This document shows, in pieces, positions 43,990 to 54,653 of a stretch of 64,000 nucleotides of DNA. The stretch is taken from assembly GCA_917880885.1 (NCBI GenBank), contig OU862913.1, forward strand, positions 4,154,001 to 4,218,000, written 5' to 3'. The translations under genes were made by a program, and so were the position numbers. The DNA is from Limnephilus marmoratus. Taxonomy: Eukaryota > Arthropoda > Insecta > Trichoptera > Limnephilidae. Under the pieces are notes generated by a model. That model searched no databases and was not told the origin of the DNA. It worked only from the letters and a program-made list of their open reading frames with translations. The first letter of the stretch is position 1. Every line of letters begins with the position of its first letter.

Positions 43990-45349
43990 CAGGCGCGGAT
44001 CCACCGTTGTGGGCACGGTGGGCATGCCCACAACCCTACTAGACAAATGACTTATAACGTCACACTTTCACGGTTTATTGAGATCGATAGGCTGATGATA
44101 ATAAACGCCATGCCTTAATAAAAAAATAAAAAAAAGCATGAATCGTGCGTAATTCGGAACGCAGCAAAGAGCCATAGACCATATTCTGACACGTTATGTC
44201 ACATTTTTGACAACATATTGTCTGTTTCTCTTTGGCACATGAATAGATACTTGTTTTGGAAAGAAGAGATGACTATCTATGATCGACTATGGCCGGGTCG
44301 CCGAGTCCATAGATCGTTTGTGCTGTCAAACTTAGGTAACCTGACCTATCTAAAAAAGTTTACTTTTTAAATTGCTCTGATTGTTTTTTCGACATAATAT
44401 GTATTGTTGCATCATGGTAAGTTATTTTAGTGAAATTATTTCTATTTAACCGCTCTAATGCAAAGCACTACGCTATGTATCATCATTTGTAACTAACTAA
44501 CTTATCTTAAACCATCAACCATCACGCCGTTTCGTCGAAGGGGTACGCAGAGAGGACGGACCTCCTTGCATCATTTGTAACTTTGTTTAATAATAAAACA
44601 AAAAGTTTCATATATATGATGTAACAAAACATTTATTGTATTGTTTTTTTTTATTTATTTTTATTTGTGTGGTGTGGGTACCAAAAAGTTTGTTTTCTTG
44701 GGAGGTTTTGTAGCATATACTAATTGATAAGGGGGCGTTCAAGTATTACGTAACGCAATTTTGAAGATTTTTGACCCTCCATCCCACCATGTAACGTGCC
44801 GTGAATTTTTTCTGTACCCCCCCCCCCCCCCCCCCCCCCCGTCTACCTCCCTAAACATTACGTAACACCCAAGCAACTGTTTTTACTTAAATTCACAATT
44901 TAGTTGCGCAAAGTACTGGAAAATCGCTTATTCTTGTTTTCAAACGCGTTTGCGGTAATAAATAACACAAGAGATTTCTATTTCGCAATAGATGCTTATA
45001 TTGGGTACATTTTTTAGATTTAAAATTATTTTCGTTATTTGTTTTTGGGGTGTTATGCCGTGTTTCGCTACCTCCTTCTTTAGCCAACGTTTCGGATAGC
45101 ATTATTATCAGGGCAGATCCGGCAGATGTGCTAATTGCATTCCTGACATCCGTATAGCGAAATAGTGTTATTAATTCATGTATAAAAAATTTGAAATTAT
45201 TATTATTGTATTCCTTTCGGATCTCCACAATTTGACATTGTCTTATCTTTAATATACCTACATGGATTTACAACACATTCTTATTTTACATTAGATCCAC
45301 TGTGGAGGCCCTGAGGAAAATAGTTTTTCTAAGGCTGCCGTGTGAAACA

Positions 45350-47275
45350 ACGCTTTACTCCAATATGATTCATAAGCTGACTCGTAGTGGTGTGAAACCT
45401 TTTTCATGACCCGAATGCAATTATACAAGTTCTCAAAAAGAAGATTTTAAAATCCACAGTATGATTCGCAGAAGTGAAAAACCTTTTCATGCCCTGACTG
45501 AAACTATTCGTGTCCTCAAAATGGATATCTAAGAAGTCACTTGCTGACTCGTAGTGGAGAAAAACCCTTTTCATGTTCCGACTGCAACTATTCATGCGCT
45601 ACAAAACGGTATCTAAAAATTCACATGTGCTACAATGGGATGTCTTTAAAGTCATATATTTACCCACAGTAAAAAAACCTACGTCTGAAAATGTTTATAG
45701 TATGTTTACGTTTTTAAGGAATTTGGTCAATTTGAACACTGAAAAACTTCAAAAACAGAAATTCAAAATAGTTCATTGGGGCTTGCTGACAATAGTGTTG
45801 CTGGCTGACAATAGTGTTGCTAAAATATGTTATACCTACTTATGGCCAGTTCTTTATGAAAAGTCTAGGTTTAGTTTATATATTGTATACCTATCTATGT
45901 GTAATATTATTACATTTTAGCAGTAAACTTAGGGGCCGTTCAAGTAACGTACTTGGGGGGGTGAGGGGGGTCTTGTGAAACGTTACGGTGCATTACTGGG
46001 GGGGGGGAGGGGGGGTTCGAACAACGAGTTACTTAACATGTTTTTCTTTATTTAAATAAAAAAAACTAGGGAATTAAAATCTTCCTATTAGGCAACCCCT
46101 TTCGTTTAGGGGGTGTTCAAGTATTTCGTAACGCAAATACAAGTTCTTAAAGGGAAGATTAAAAAATCCACAGTTTGATTTACAGAAGAGAAAAACCTTT
46201 TTCATGTCCTGATTGCAACAACTTTAGTCCTCTAAAGGAATATCTAAAAAGTCACTTGCTGACTCATAGTGGAGAAAAACCTTTTTTATGTTCCGACTGC
46301 AACTATTCATGTACTTCGAAGAGAAATCTAAAAATCACAAGCTAACCCTCAATGGAGAAACACCGTTTTCATGTCCTGAGTGTAACTATTCCACTTCTTG
46401 AAAAAAAAAATACTAAAACGGCACTTGCTGACTACTCACCGTGATGAAAAACCTTTTTCTTGTCCCTACTGCAACTATTCATGCGCTACACAACGGTATC
46501 CAAAAAATCACATGCTTACCCATACTGGTCAAAAACCTTTTTCATGTCCCGAATGCAATTATTCATGTTGTACAAAGGAACTTCTTAGAAATCATTTGCT
46601 AATTCAAAGTGACAAAACCTTTTACATGTTAAAAATCCACTGAATGATTCACAGAGGAGAAAAACCTTTTTCATGTCCTGACTGCAAATATTCGTGTTCT
46701 CAATAGTGATAGAAGTCACTTGCTGTCCTTGCTGACTCAACTCAAAGCAAAGAAAAATCTTTTTCATGTTCCGATTGCATCTATTCATGTGCTACGAAGA
46801 GAAATCTAAAAATACACATGTTTACCCACAGTGGAGAAAAACCTATTTCATGTCCTGACTGCAATTATTCTTCTTTTTCTTTTTCTTGTTCCGACTGCGA
46901 CTATTCGGGCGCTACAAAACGGAATCTAAAAATTCACATTTTTACCCACACTGGACAAAAACCTTTTTCATGTTCCGACTGCAATTATTCATGTTGAACA
47001 AAGGCACTTCTTAGAAATCATTTGCTAACTCACTGTGATATAAAACCTCTTTCATGTTTCTACTGCAAATATTCATGTTCTACAAAGAGGCACCAAAAAA
47101 TCACATGTTTGCAGGCAAAACCATTTTCTTCTCCCGAATGCAGTTATTTAAATTCTCGAAAGGGAGATTTAAATATCCACAGCGCAATTTACAGTGGAGA
47201 AAAACCATTTCATGTTCTGAGTGTAACTATACATGTACTACGAAAATTATCTTTATTTTTATATTATTACTTTAT
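45350..47275 (+). pseudogene. Decayed C2H2 zinc-finger relics, left arm
   Basis: Repeated finger units with HSGEKPFSC-type linkers and SC..CNYSC cores. The best surviving run is at 46440-46640: RDEKPFSCPYCNYSCATQRY, then HTGQKPFSCPECNYSCC. Many frameshifts and stops separate the units, and 45650-46180 is mostly non-finger sequence. The style (CNYSC core) is like the gene at 26475-27774, but the DNA is not identical. Confidence 0.75.
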
Positions 47276-47934
47276 TTGAGCAGTAAACTAACCTATGTGT
47301 AATAACTAAAAAGCATTGTTCTAACTTAACATTTAAGGTTTAACATTCATATATTATGTTCCATGAATTAAAAATTATTTTTCATTTTTTCTTTTGCTGT
47401 TTTTTTCAAATTTTGTTTGCAATTTTTTCGGTTGCGCTGCGCTAGCAAGTCAGCATGAGAGCACTTTAACAAGACTGACTACAACAATTTGTGTTTATGC
47501 GTATTTCGTGTTTAAAACACTAACGAATACTGACAACGAAAATAAAATAAAAATGACGCACAATACAGTCAAGGGGTTCCCTGTACAACATAAATGAAAA
47601 GGGTTGCCAACTTGGAATACACATAAACACAAATTTCTGTAGTCAGTGTTGTTAAATTGAGTTAAAAGTTTCTATAATGTCCTGAAAAGCGGGAGATTTG
47701 CATCATTAGCTGTTATCGGCCTATACAGGTTCTCATGCTGACTTGCCAGCATGAGAACCAAGGAAAATAGCAAAAGAAAAAATAAAAAAAATAATGAAAA
47801 TTTTATGGAACATAACATTATGAATGATGTTATACGAGAGTTTTTGGTTAGAAAAACGATTTTTAGTTACTACACACAGGTTAGTTTACTGCTTAAATAT
47901 AATAATATTACATAGAGATATTTTTCGTAGTACA

Positions 47935-49095
47935 TGCCTTGTCACACTCAGAACATGAAAAAGGTTTTTCTCCACTGTGAATCGCGCTGTGCATTTTTAA
48001 ATCTCCTTTTGAGAACTTGAATAACTGCACTCGGAAGAGGAAGATGGTTTTGTCTGCTGTAGGTAAACATGTGTCAGTTAGCATGTGCCGTTTAAGTTTT
48101 TTTTTCGAGAAGAAGAATAGTTGCTGTCAAGACATGAAATGGTAAACATGTGATTTTTAGATTTCCCTTCGTAGTACTTGAATACCGTAGTAGTAGTTTC
48201 CACTGTGGGTAAACATGTGATTTTTAGATTTCTCTTCGTAGTACTTGAATAGTTGCAGTCGGAACATGAAAAAGGTTTTTCCCCACTATGAGTCGAGTCA
48301 GCAAGTGACTTCTTAAAAATACCTTTTCAGAACACGAATAGTTGCAGTCAGAACATGAAAAAGGTTTTTCTCTTCTGTTAATCATACGGCGAATTTTTAA
48401 ATTGTCTTAAATTGTCCTTTTGAGAACTTGTATAACTTTATTCAGGACAGGAAAATGGTTTTTGTCTGCTGTGCGTAAACATGTGATTTTTTGGCGCCTC
48501 TTTGTAGAACATGAATAGTTACAATGGAAACATGTAAAAGGTTTTATGTCACTTGGAGTAAGCAAATTATTTCGAAGAAGTTCCTTCATACAACATGAAT
48601 AATTGCAGTCGGGTCATGTAAAAGGTTTTAGTCCGGTGTGGGTAAGCATGTAAATTTTTTGGATACCGTTGTGTAGCACATGAATAGTCGCAGTCAGGAC
48701 AATAAAAAGGTTTTTCGTCACTGTGAGTTAGCAAGTGCTGTTTTAGTTACTTTTTTCGAGAAGAGGAATAGTAGTAGTCAGTACATTAAAAAGGTCTTTC
48801 TCCGCTGTGGGTAAACATGTGATTTTTAGATTTCTCTTCGTAATACGTGAATAGTTGCAGTCAGAACACGAAAAAGGTATTTCTCCACTATGAGTCAGCG
48901 AGTGACTACTTAGATATCCATTTTGAGGACACGAATAGTTTCAGTCAGGGCATGAAAAGGTTTTTCACTTCTGCGAATCATACTGTGGATTTTTAAATCT
49001 TCCCCTTTGAGAACTTGTATAACTGCATTCGGAACATGAAAGAGGTTTTATTCCACTATGAGTCAGCTTGTGAATCATAGTGGAGTAAAGTGTTG
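47935..49095 (-). pseudogene. Decayed C2H2 zinc-finger relics, right arm
   Basis: On the minus strand, about nine to ten finger remnants with KPFSCSDCNYSC-like pieces and HSG(E/D)KP-like linkers. 48900-49095 mirrors 45350-45560 almost base for base, including the degenerate SDCNYSC-like and CPQNGYL-like positions, so decay preceded the inversion or the arms have been kept alike. Confidence 0.75.
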
Positions 49096-49732
49096 CTCCA
49101 CAGGGAAACAAAAGGGAATCAGTGCAACTAATGTAAAAAAAGTACGTGTTGTAAAACCATGTAAGTATATAATAGATCAGTGTTAAATTGTGGAAATCCG
49201 GAAGAAATACAATGCCGATAAAAATTATAATAATTTTCAATTTATTTAATAAATAACAATTTGAATTCATAAAATGAACAATATACGCATGTATCGCGAG
49301 TTTTATTTATTTGTTTCCGTAAACGCGATTAAATCAAGAAAAAGGGTATTTAAGTGACATTTCAGTACGTTGCGCAACTTAATGGTGACTTTCAGGTAAA
49401 ATTTGTCACTTGGATGTTACGTAACGTTTTAGGGAAGGGGGGGGGGGTAAAGGAAAATGTTATGGCGCGTTACATGGGGGAGAGGGGGGGTCCAAAATCT
49501 TCAAAAAATGCGTTACGTAATACTTGAACGCCCCCTGACTTCCTCCAATGATATTTCCGTTCCTAAGGCCAAAGTCCTGTAAATAATCAATTTCAAAAGT
49601 CGTTCGTGAGTCATGATTGTTCATGAGCGAGTTCGTTCCGACTTTTTCCAAATTCCGACTCGCAACCTCGCACTTGGCCGATTTTCGGGTGGCTGTGCCC
49701 ACAACCTTTTTCCAGGGCTGGATCCGCGCCTG

Positions 49733-51404
49733 TGAAAGCGAAGTACGGTTCACGTAAACTGAGCTTTACTGTCGGTTTACGTTCGATTGAAAGGATGATG
49801 CGCGAAGAGACTTCGCGCGAACCTGGGAAAGCGATATCCTTATCCTTTTCGCCAAAAGGTAAGGCTACGATGAATTGTCCCGAAGGGTCACGTGAGTGAT
49901 TAGTGTGATGGACCTGCTCATCACGTTGTTCTTCAGGAGTGAGATGTGAAGACTGAGGGAATGTGTCAAACTCTCTCAGTTTCTTGACCTTTTCAGGAAG
50001 ACGGTACTGGTTGGTTTCGATAAATTGATTAGAAAAGTCACGTGAGCGAGAAATGCGATACACTTGGTCACGACGTTGTTTAGTGGGCTGTGAAGACTGA
50101 GGAAATATGTCCAACTCCCTCAGTCTCTTGACTTCTTCTGGAAGACGATACTGGTTGGTTTCGATGAAGGAGTTTGTTTGACGATCGGTAGCAAAACCAA
50201 CCGAATCCAGAGGAAGCCAACCGAATGGTGAATTTATAGCTGAAGGCTGGAGAAGATTACCCGCTAATTGGGGTCTCAAAAGCGATGGCAAGATCTCAAC
50301 ATCTCGAAGTAGGTCAGTCGCTCCTGTGTCAGTTGTCAGTATGTGACAGTCAGAGTCGGCATGAAGTATGTCTTGGAACAGATTACAAGATAACTGGTCG
50401 AATTGAATCGTTGGCGATGGAAGTAACTTCGTGTTGAAGGTAGTTTGTCCCTTAACATCGACATCGAAATTAGTGACGCCTGACGCGGTTGTAGAAGATT
50501 GACCTAAGCCACGGATTTTCTGAGAGCTGACTGGACGCTCGGCAGTGCGATTGGATACGAAGTGTGCTTGACTGTCTGAATCGGACAACCCACGAAACGT
50601 TTGAAAACTGCCGGAGGGATCACGATTGCTAATATGAGCAGTAGGCAAACGTACGATGGATCTGTCACCGAAGTTAGCGAGGAAAAGAACTGGAGGATCT
50701 GAAATAGAAGCTCCTTGAATGGCAAACGTGGTGGGTCGTTGGTACTCCTCTTCAGCAGAAATGTTGTCTTCCCTATGAAGAAGAGTGTGGTGCCTACGAT
50801 GACATTTCTGACAATCAAACACAGATTTGCAATTCGTGAGAGAATGAGAAGGCGTGAGACAATTCAGGCACCAACGGTGTGCCTTGGCGAATTGAGCACG
50901 TTCCTGAACCGATTTGAGTGCAAATGGTTTGCACTTAGCGATATGGTGAATACCCTTGCAAAACGCGCACTTTGAAGTGAACGCAGTCAAGGACCCTTTG
51001 ATTTCAGGTTTTGCCTTATTCATGTCACAAGTAAGCGATGACGTTTGTTTTATGACAGCTTGATTATGAAATGTTGAAAAGTTTTGTACGATAATGTTCG
51101 CGGGCTCCGATTCGAAAGATTTATTCGTTAATTCCTTGTGAATTACGACGATTTTGAAATAAACATTATCAAAAGCTACGCGAACTTGATCTTCAATGTC
51201 CTTGTTTGCCTCATCTAAAGCTAAGATATCAGCGTGAACGGTTTCAAAATCATTAACAATTTTTTGCAACTTCGTATAATACGCTAAAAATAATGGGTAA
51301 TTTGTTACATCTTGCAAAACGCTTTGACTGACCTCATACACTTTATTTATCCTGCTAATTGCTACGTTCCGTATACGACGCATGCCTTGTAAAGTTCTAG
51401 CCAT
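49733..51404 (-). pseudogene. BEL/Pao gag
   Basis: Starts MARTLQGMRRIRNVAISRI. The N-terminal third is helical, capsid-like. Near residues 150-215 it has the group's zinc knuckles: CAFCKGIHHIAKC, RWCLNCLTPSHSLTNC and CQKCHRRHHTLLH. A Ser/Thr/Gln-rich tail contains a short internal duplication (ETNQYRLPEEVKRLRELDIF versus ETNQYRLPEKVKKLREFDTF). The frame runs uninterrupted to the hAT insertion at 49732 and then reads 40 codons of hAT sequence. Gag packages the element RNA. Confidence 0.85.
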
Positions 51405-51650
51405 TTTTTAACAATAAACAAACGTACAAACGAAATAATCAGGAAAATGTAATGAAATAAATAAATAGAATTCGTTATTATTTAAATATACGGTAGGTGG
51501 AAAATAATTAGGAACTGTAACCGAATTCTACGATTTATTGTTTGGAATTCGTTCTTCGAAATGACATTTCAATTTTCGTAACATTTCATAGCATTCTTTC
51601 GTTTTGTCAAAGAAAGAAATTTATTATGAGAATTTATTATATCTAAAAGT

Positions 51651-51668
51651 TCGCTGGACTCGGCACCA
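51651..51668 (-). other. tRNA primer binding site
   Basis: Three bases inside the 5' LTR the minus strand reads TGGTGCCGAGTCCAGCGA, complementary to a tRNA 3' end (…CTGGACTCGGCACCA). The tRNA identity was not determined. Confidence 0.7.
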
Positions 51669-51671
51669 TAA

Positions 51672-52157
51672 TGTTCATGCACGGGGCATGGGGATGAGAG
51701 TAACCTTGCGGCTACTCTTGCTAAGACGCTTAAGGATTTCGCTGAGTTATGCCCAACCACCAAACAAGAAAGGTATATCACAATTAAGTGGTACTCACGA
51801 TTGTTCTTCTAGCTTGGTGACAGTCATAGATGTCCTTGAGCGCTCGATATTGTTCTATTTGATAAATAAACGATAGAAATCTGAGTCACGTTAAGTTCAC
51901 ATAAAGTATACGATGAAAACGATAAGGTTTACACTTTATGTAACGATATGATGGATAACACTTCGGCGTGGTGCGAAAATGTCACGATACGGTCGGGGGT
52001 TAGCAACGGACTGACTTGTTGACGATAAAGCGCTTGTCACTTGTTGACCGTGTTGTTAGGCACCCTTATTGTGCGGAATTCCCAAGTCTGGGTTCCTGCC
52101 GATCTCGTATGACAATCGGAGCACAAAACGAAAGAAATCCATCGGCGTTATGAAACA
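51672..52157 (-). repeat. 5' LTR of the BEL/Pao element
   Basis: Aligns end to end with 41969-42451 with scattered substitutions and a few short indels (for example GATAATAGACG versus GATAAATAAACG). Confidence 0.93.
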
Positions 52158-52885
52158 CTCGGTCTGGTGCTAAATGACTTTGTTGTTAGTTTATCTTTGT
52201 GGATTTGAAGTAATGCAGTTTTTTGATAAATTTTATTTAGTGGTAATACTTTGAATTCATCGAATAATTTTTGGGTTGAATAGTCTAATTGTTTCTTAAA
52301 AGTAATTTTGATGAGTCTTCTATGTACTATTTCAAGTGGGGTTAAGTTGGTTTTATACGCTCCTCCCCAGCCTATTATTCCATATTGTAGAACTGATTGG
52401 GCTAATGCATAGTAAACCTGTAGTAGCATAGATTTATGTAGAATATTTCTTAGTTTGAGGAATACGTAATAAAGTTTACGAATTCTGTTTACGGTTTGTG
52501 CAATATGTTCTGTCCATATAACATGTTGATCTATAATTATGCCTAAATATTTAATATTACTTTTTTTGCGATTTTTGAGCATTTAGGTGATTTGCAGTTG
52601 TCCGTATAATTAATAATAATAATAATATATATCTTTATTTAATTAAATTGGCAACATTACAACTAAAAAAGTACACATTCAATGTAGATTACATCAGTAC
52701 AAAAAAATTAGCAAATAGAAAGTAATGTAAGAACTATTAACTATTAAGAATTATTACAAGAGTTATGAATAGTAATATTGGAATTTATTGTTGGATGGAT
52801 TTTGTCTGATAATGTAAAAGTCATGAAATAGGTTTTTTCAGAGTTTAAGGAAAGGTAGTTATCATCTAACCATTTTCTTACTATA
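52158..52885 (-). pseudogene. LINE reverse-transcriptase C-terminal fragment
   Basis: On the minus strand: VRKWLDDNYLSLNSEKTYFM (near 52870), an AT-rich interruption of about 150 bp (52600-52750), then NIKYLGIIIDQHVIW, SVLQYGIIGWGGAYKTNL and PLEIVHRRLIKITF, ending at the LTR. It is related to the fragment at 1-560. The frame is broken near 52570. Confidence 0.75.
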
Positions 52886-54026
52886 CATCAATGATATAAC
52901 TAAATGCGGCATCTTGGGAAAACTTCAATTTTACGCTGATGATACTGTGATTTATTATCGTTATAAAAATCTGAGGGAACTTGAATCTCTAATGAATAAA
53001 GATATCGCAAAGCTAGCTAAATGGTTGCGGATAAATAAATTAAGCCTCAATGTCAAAAAAACTCACTACCTCACTTTTGGGAAAAAAGATTACATGACAA
53101 TGAATATTACTCTTGGAAATGAAAAGCTCCAAAATGTACAAGTAATGAAATATTTAGGGTTATTCATCGATTCTAACCTATCGTGGAACTCCCATGTTGA
53201 ATATGTTAAATCCGAAATTTCCCCGATAACTGGTGTACTCTATCGACTTCAAGATGTGCTCCCCACAGCTTTACTGCGTGCCACATATTATGCTCTGATC
53301 CACTCTCACCTAAGTTATCTGGTTAGTATCTGGGGCACCATTACTAAGAAACAAATATCTGAAATACAAGTAATCCAAAATAGAGCCATAAGAAATATAT
53401 ACCATCTACCATGGGATACGCATTGCGATGGTATGTCAAAGACATATACTCACTAACACAAATTTTTCCCTTTACCATTCTGCCAAAATATAGCATCACC
53501 ACTGCCATCCTACAAATAATTCAACACTCGTCACACACCAACACTAAACCAGCCTTTAATTCCGATATACACCAGCACAAAACACGATCACAAAATCAAA
53601 TAATACACCTATCGTCATCTACACACACAACTAAATTTGGAATTAACTCCTTACAATACATCGCACATACGCAATACAACGCATTACCTAATGTCCTAAA
53701 ACTACCAGAATCAAACAAAAAAATATTGGCAAAGGCTCTAAAAGGATATTTTCTCAGCAACTTTATTAACCAATGACGAATTAGCTGTCTTCCTTTGTAA
53801 CTCTAGTATATTCTTCAATTACCTGTATCAAGTGTGTCTAGTCCATTTAAAAATCTATGTATTGTTCATTGATTTCCGTGTTCTTATGTAAAAATAATTT
53901 TCCTTTAGATGTATTAGGTTGTCCTTCCCGAAATGAGTTTTATTAAACTCATTGGGAGTAATGTATTATAAATTTTATGTAATAATTTTGTAATATATTA
54001 TCTCTAATAAATAAAAAATAAAAAAA
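52868..54026 (+). pseudogene. 5'-truncated LINE fragment, opposite strand
   Basis: Starts in RT motif C context (LLYINDITKCGILGKLQFYADD), thumb VMKYLGLFIDSNLSWNSHVE, then YALIHSHLSYLVSIWGTITKK. The frame shifts near 53420 and continues to LAKALKGYFLSNFIN (stop 53776). The 3' end at about 54026 is AATAAATAAAAAATAAAAAAA. It lies directly against P-element sequence, so it landed in the P element. Confidence 0.85.
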
Positions 54027-54362
54027 GTCGGCTACATTATTGAAAAGAATGGTAGAGTCATCAGCCTCACAGTTGGTACCAGGTGAGCGAGGAGATACTA
54101 AACTACAGATCATAAGTGATTTATATGCTGCTGTAAACATAGTAGCGGACGGATTTCGGACGCCACGCATTCGAATTGACCCAAAAAAGTTCTCCAATGG
54201 GTCTTGGTTGAGGTAACGGCATTTTAAATATTTAAACCCCTTACCTTGCAGAAAATTCCATAATTTCAAAATCCCATGGATGGAAAAATTCAAAAAATCC
54301 AATTATTTAAGACGGGAGCCAGAGTCCTAATATTGGCACCCGTTGTCTGATGGACGTACTTC
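54027..54362 (-). pseudogene. P-element transposase, C-terminal part
   Basis: On the minus strand: TTGANIRTLAPVLNN (54346-54305), a frameshift at an A6 run (54292-54297), then GILKLWNFLQGKGFKYLKCR and LNQDPLENFFGSIRMRG, the conserved LNQD.LENFFG.IR block of P-element/THAP9 transposases, then FTAAYKSLMI and the acidic tail. It is cut by the LINE at 54026. It belongs with 60983-61796 across the 6.6-kb LINE. Confidence 0.85.
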
Positions 54363-54653
54363 TTCTTCTTCTTTTTATTAAATGGCTTTTCACCCCAATG
54401 GAGTATTCTAGCCAGTGTCAAGTAGAGAGTGTGCGAGTTTTTGTGTTTGTGTATGTTAGTATTTATTTACAAGAGAATTACAAGTATATAATATAAATAT
54501 ATAATATACAATTCACTAACCACACTAAATACAAATAAATAATTATAAAAAAATATATATTATATATACACACATATATATATATATACACACATTTATA
54601 CACATACATACATACATATACATGTATGAATAGTTCGGTTTCGGTAGGTAAAT

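Larger units (their letters stand above)
44730..49536. repeat. 4.8-kb near-palindrome with zinc-finger arms
   Basis: AGGGGGCGTTCAAGTATTACG then TAACGC at the left is mirrored at the right end (GCGTTACGTAATACTTGAACG then CCCCCT). Inside both ends lie TGAAGATTTT, a C/G homopolymer, ACGTAACA or its complement, and GTTGCGCAA. Then both arms carry the same order of C2H2-finger relics facing each other. The centre is near 47560, where CTAGCAAGTCAGCATGAG (47441) faces CTCATGCTGACTTGCCAG (47733). The left arm is longer because of extra finger blocks and two further internal copies of the terminus (45931 and 46108). A long transcript would fold on itself. Confidence 0.85.
43990..49732. mobile_element. 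hAT-type insertion inside the BEL/Pao frame
   Basis: TGAAAGCG flanks both sides (43982-43989 and 49733-49740). The ends are CAGGCGCGGATCCA on the left and its exact complement TGGATCCGCGCCTG on the right. GTTGTGGGCAC follows 2 bp inside on the left and is mirrored about 10 bp inside on the right. This fits hAT structure (short terminal repeats starting CAG, 8-bp duplication). No transposase was found. Most of the interior is the zinc-finger palindrome at 44730-49536. 44060-44729 is unassigned sequence containing the 35527-type repeat. Confidence 0.85.
41969..52157 (-). mobile_element. BEL/Pao LTR retrotransposon, internally deleted, split by a hAT insertion
   Basis: Bounded by two LTRs of about 485 bp. 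Read on the minus strand: 5' LTR (52157-51672), primer binding site, gag (from 51404), the hAT insertion (49732-43990), a pol remnant, and 3' LTR (42451-41969). The gag zinc knuckles and the FDAS, VVFIAEVRQIYRQI, LGWKWRPP and NPSDIASRGHS motifs identify the BEL/Pao group. The polymerase core, RNase H and integrase are largely missing. Flanks GAAAT and CTCGG do not form a target duplication. Confidence 0.88.

Noticed and set aside
44893..45228. A 111-codon minus-strand frame in the left palindrome arm
   Set aside because: It is absent as an open frame from the mirrored arm and contains no known domain.
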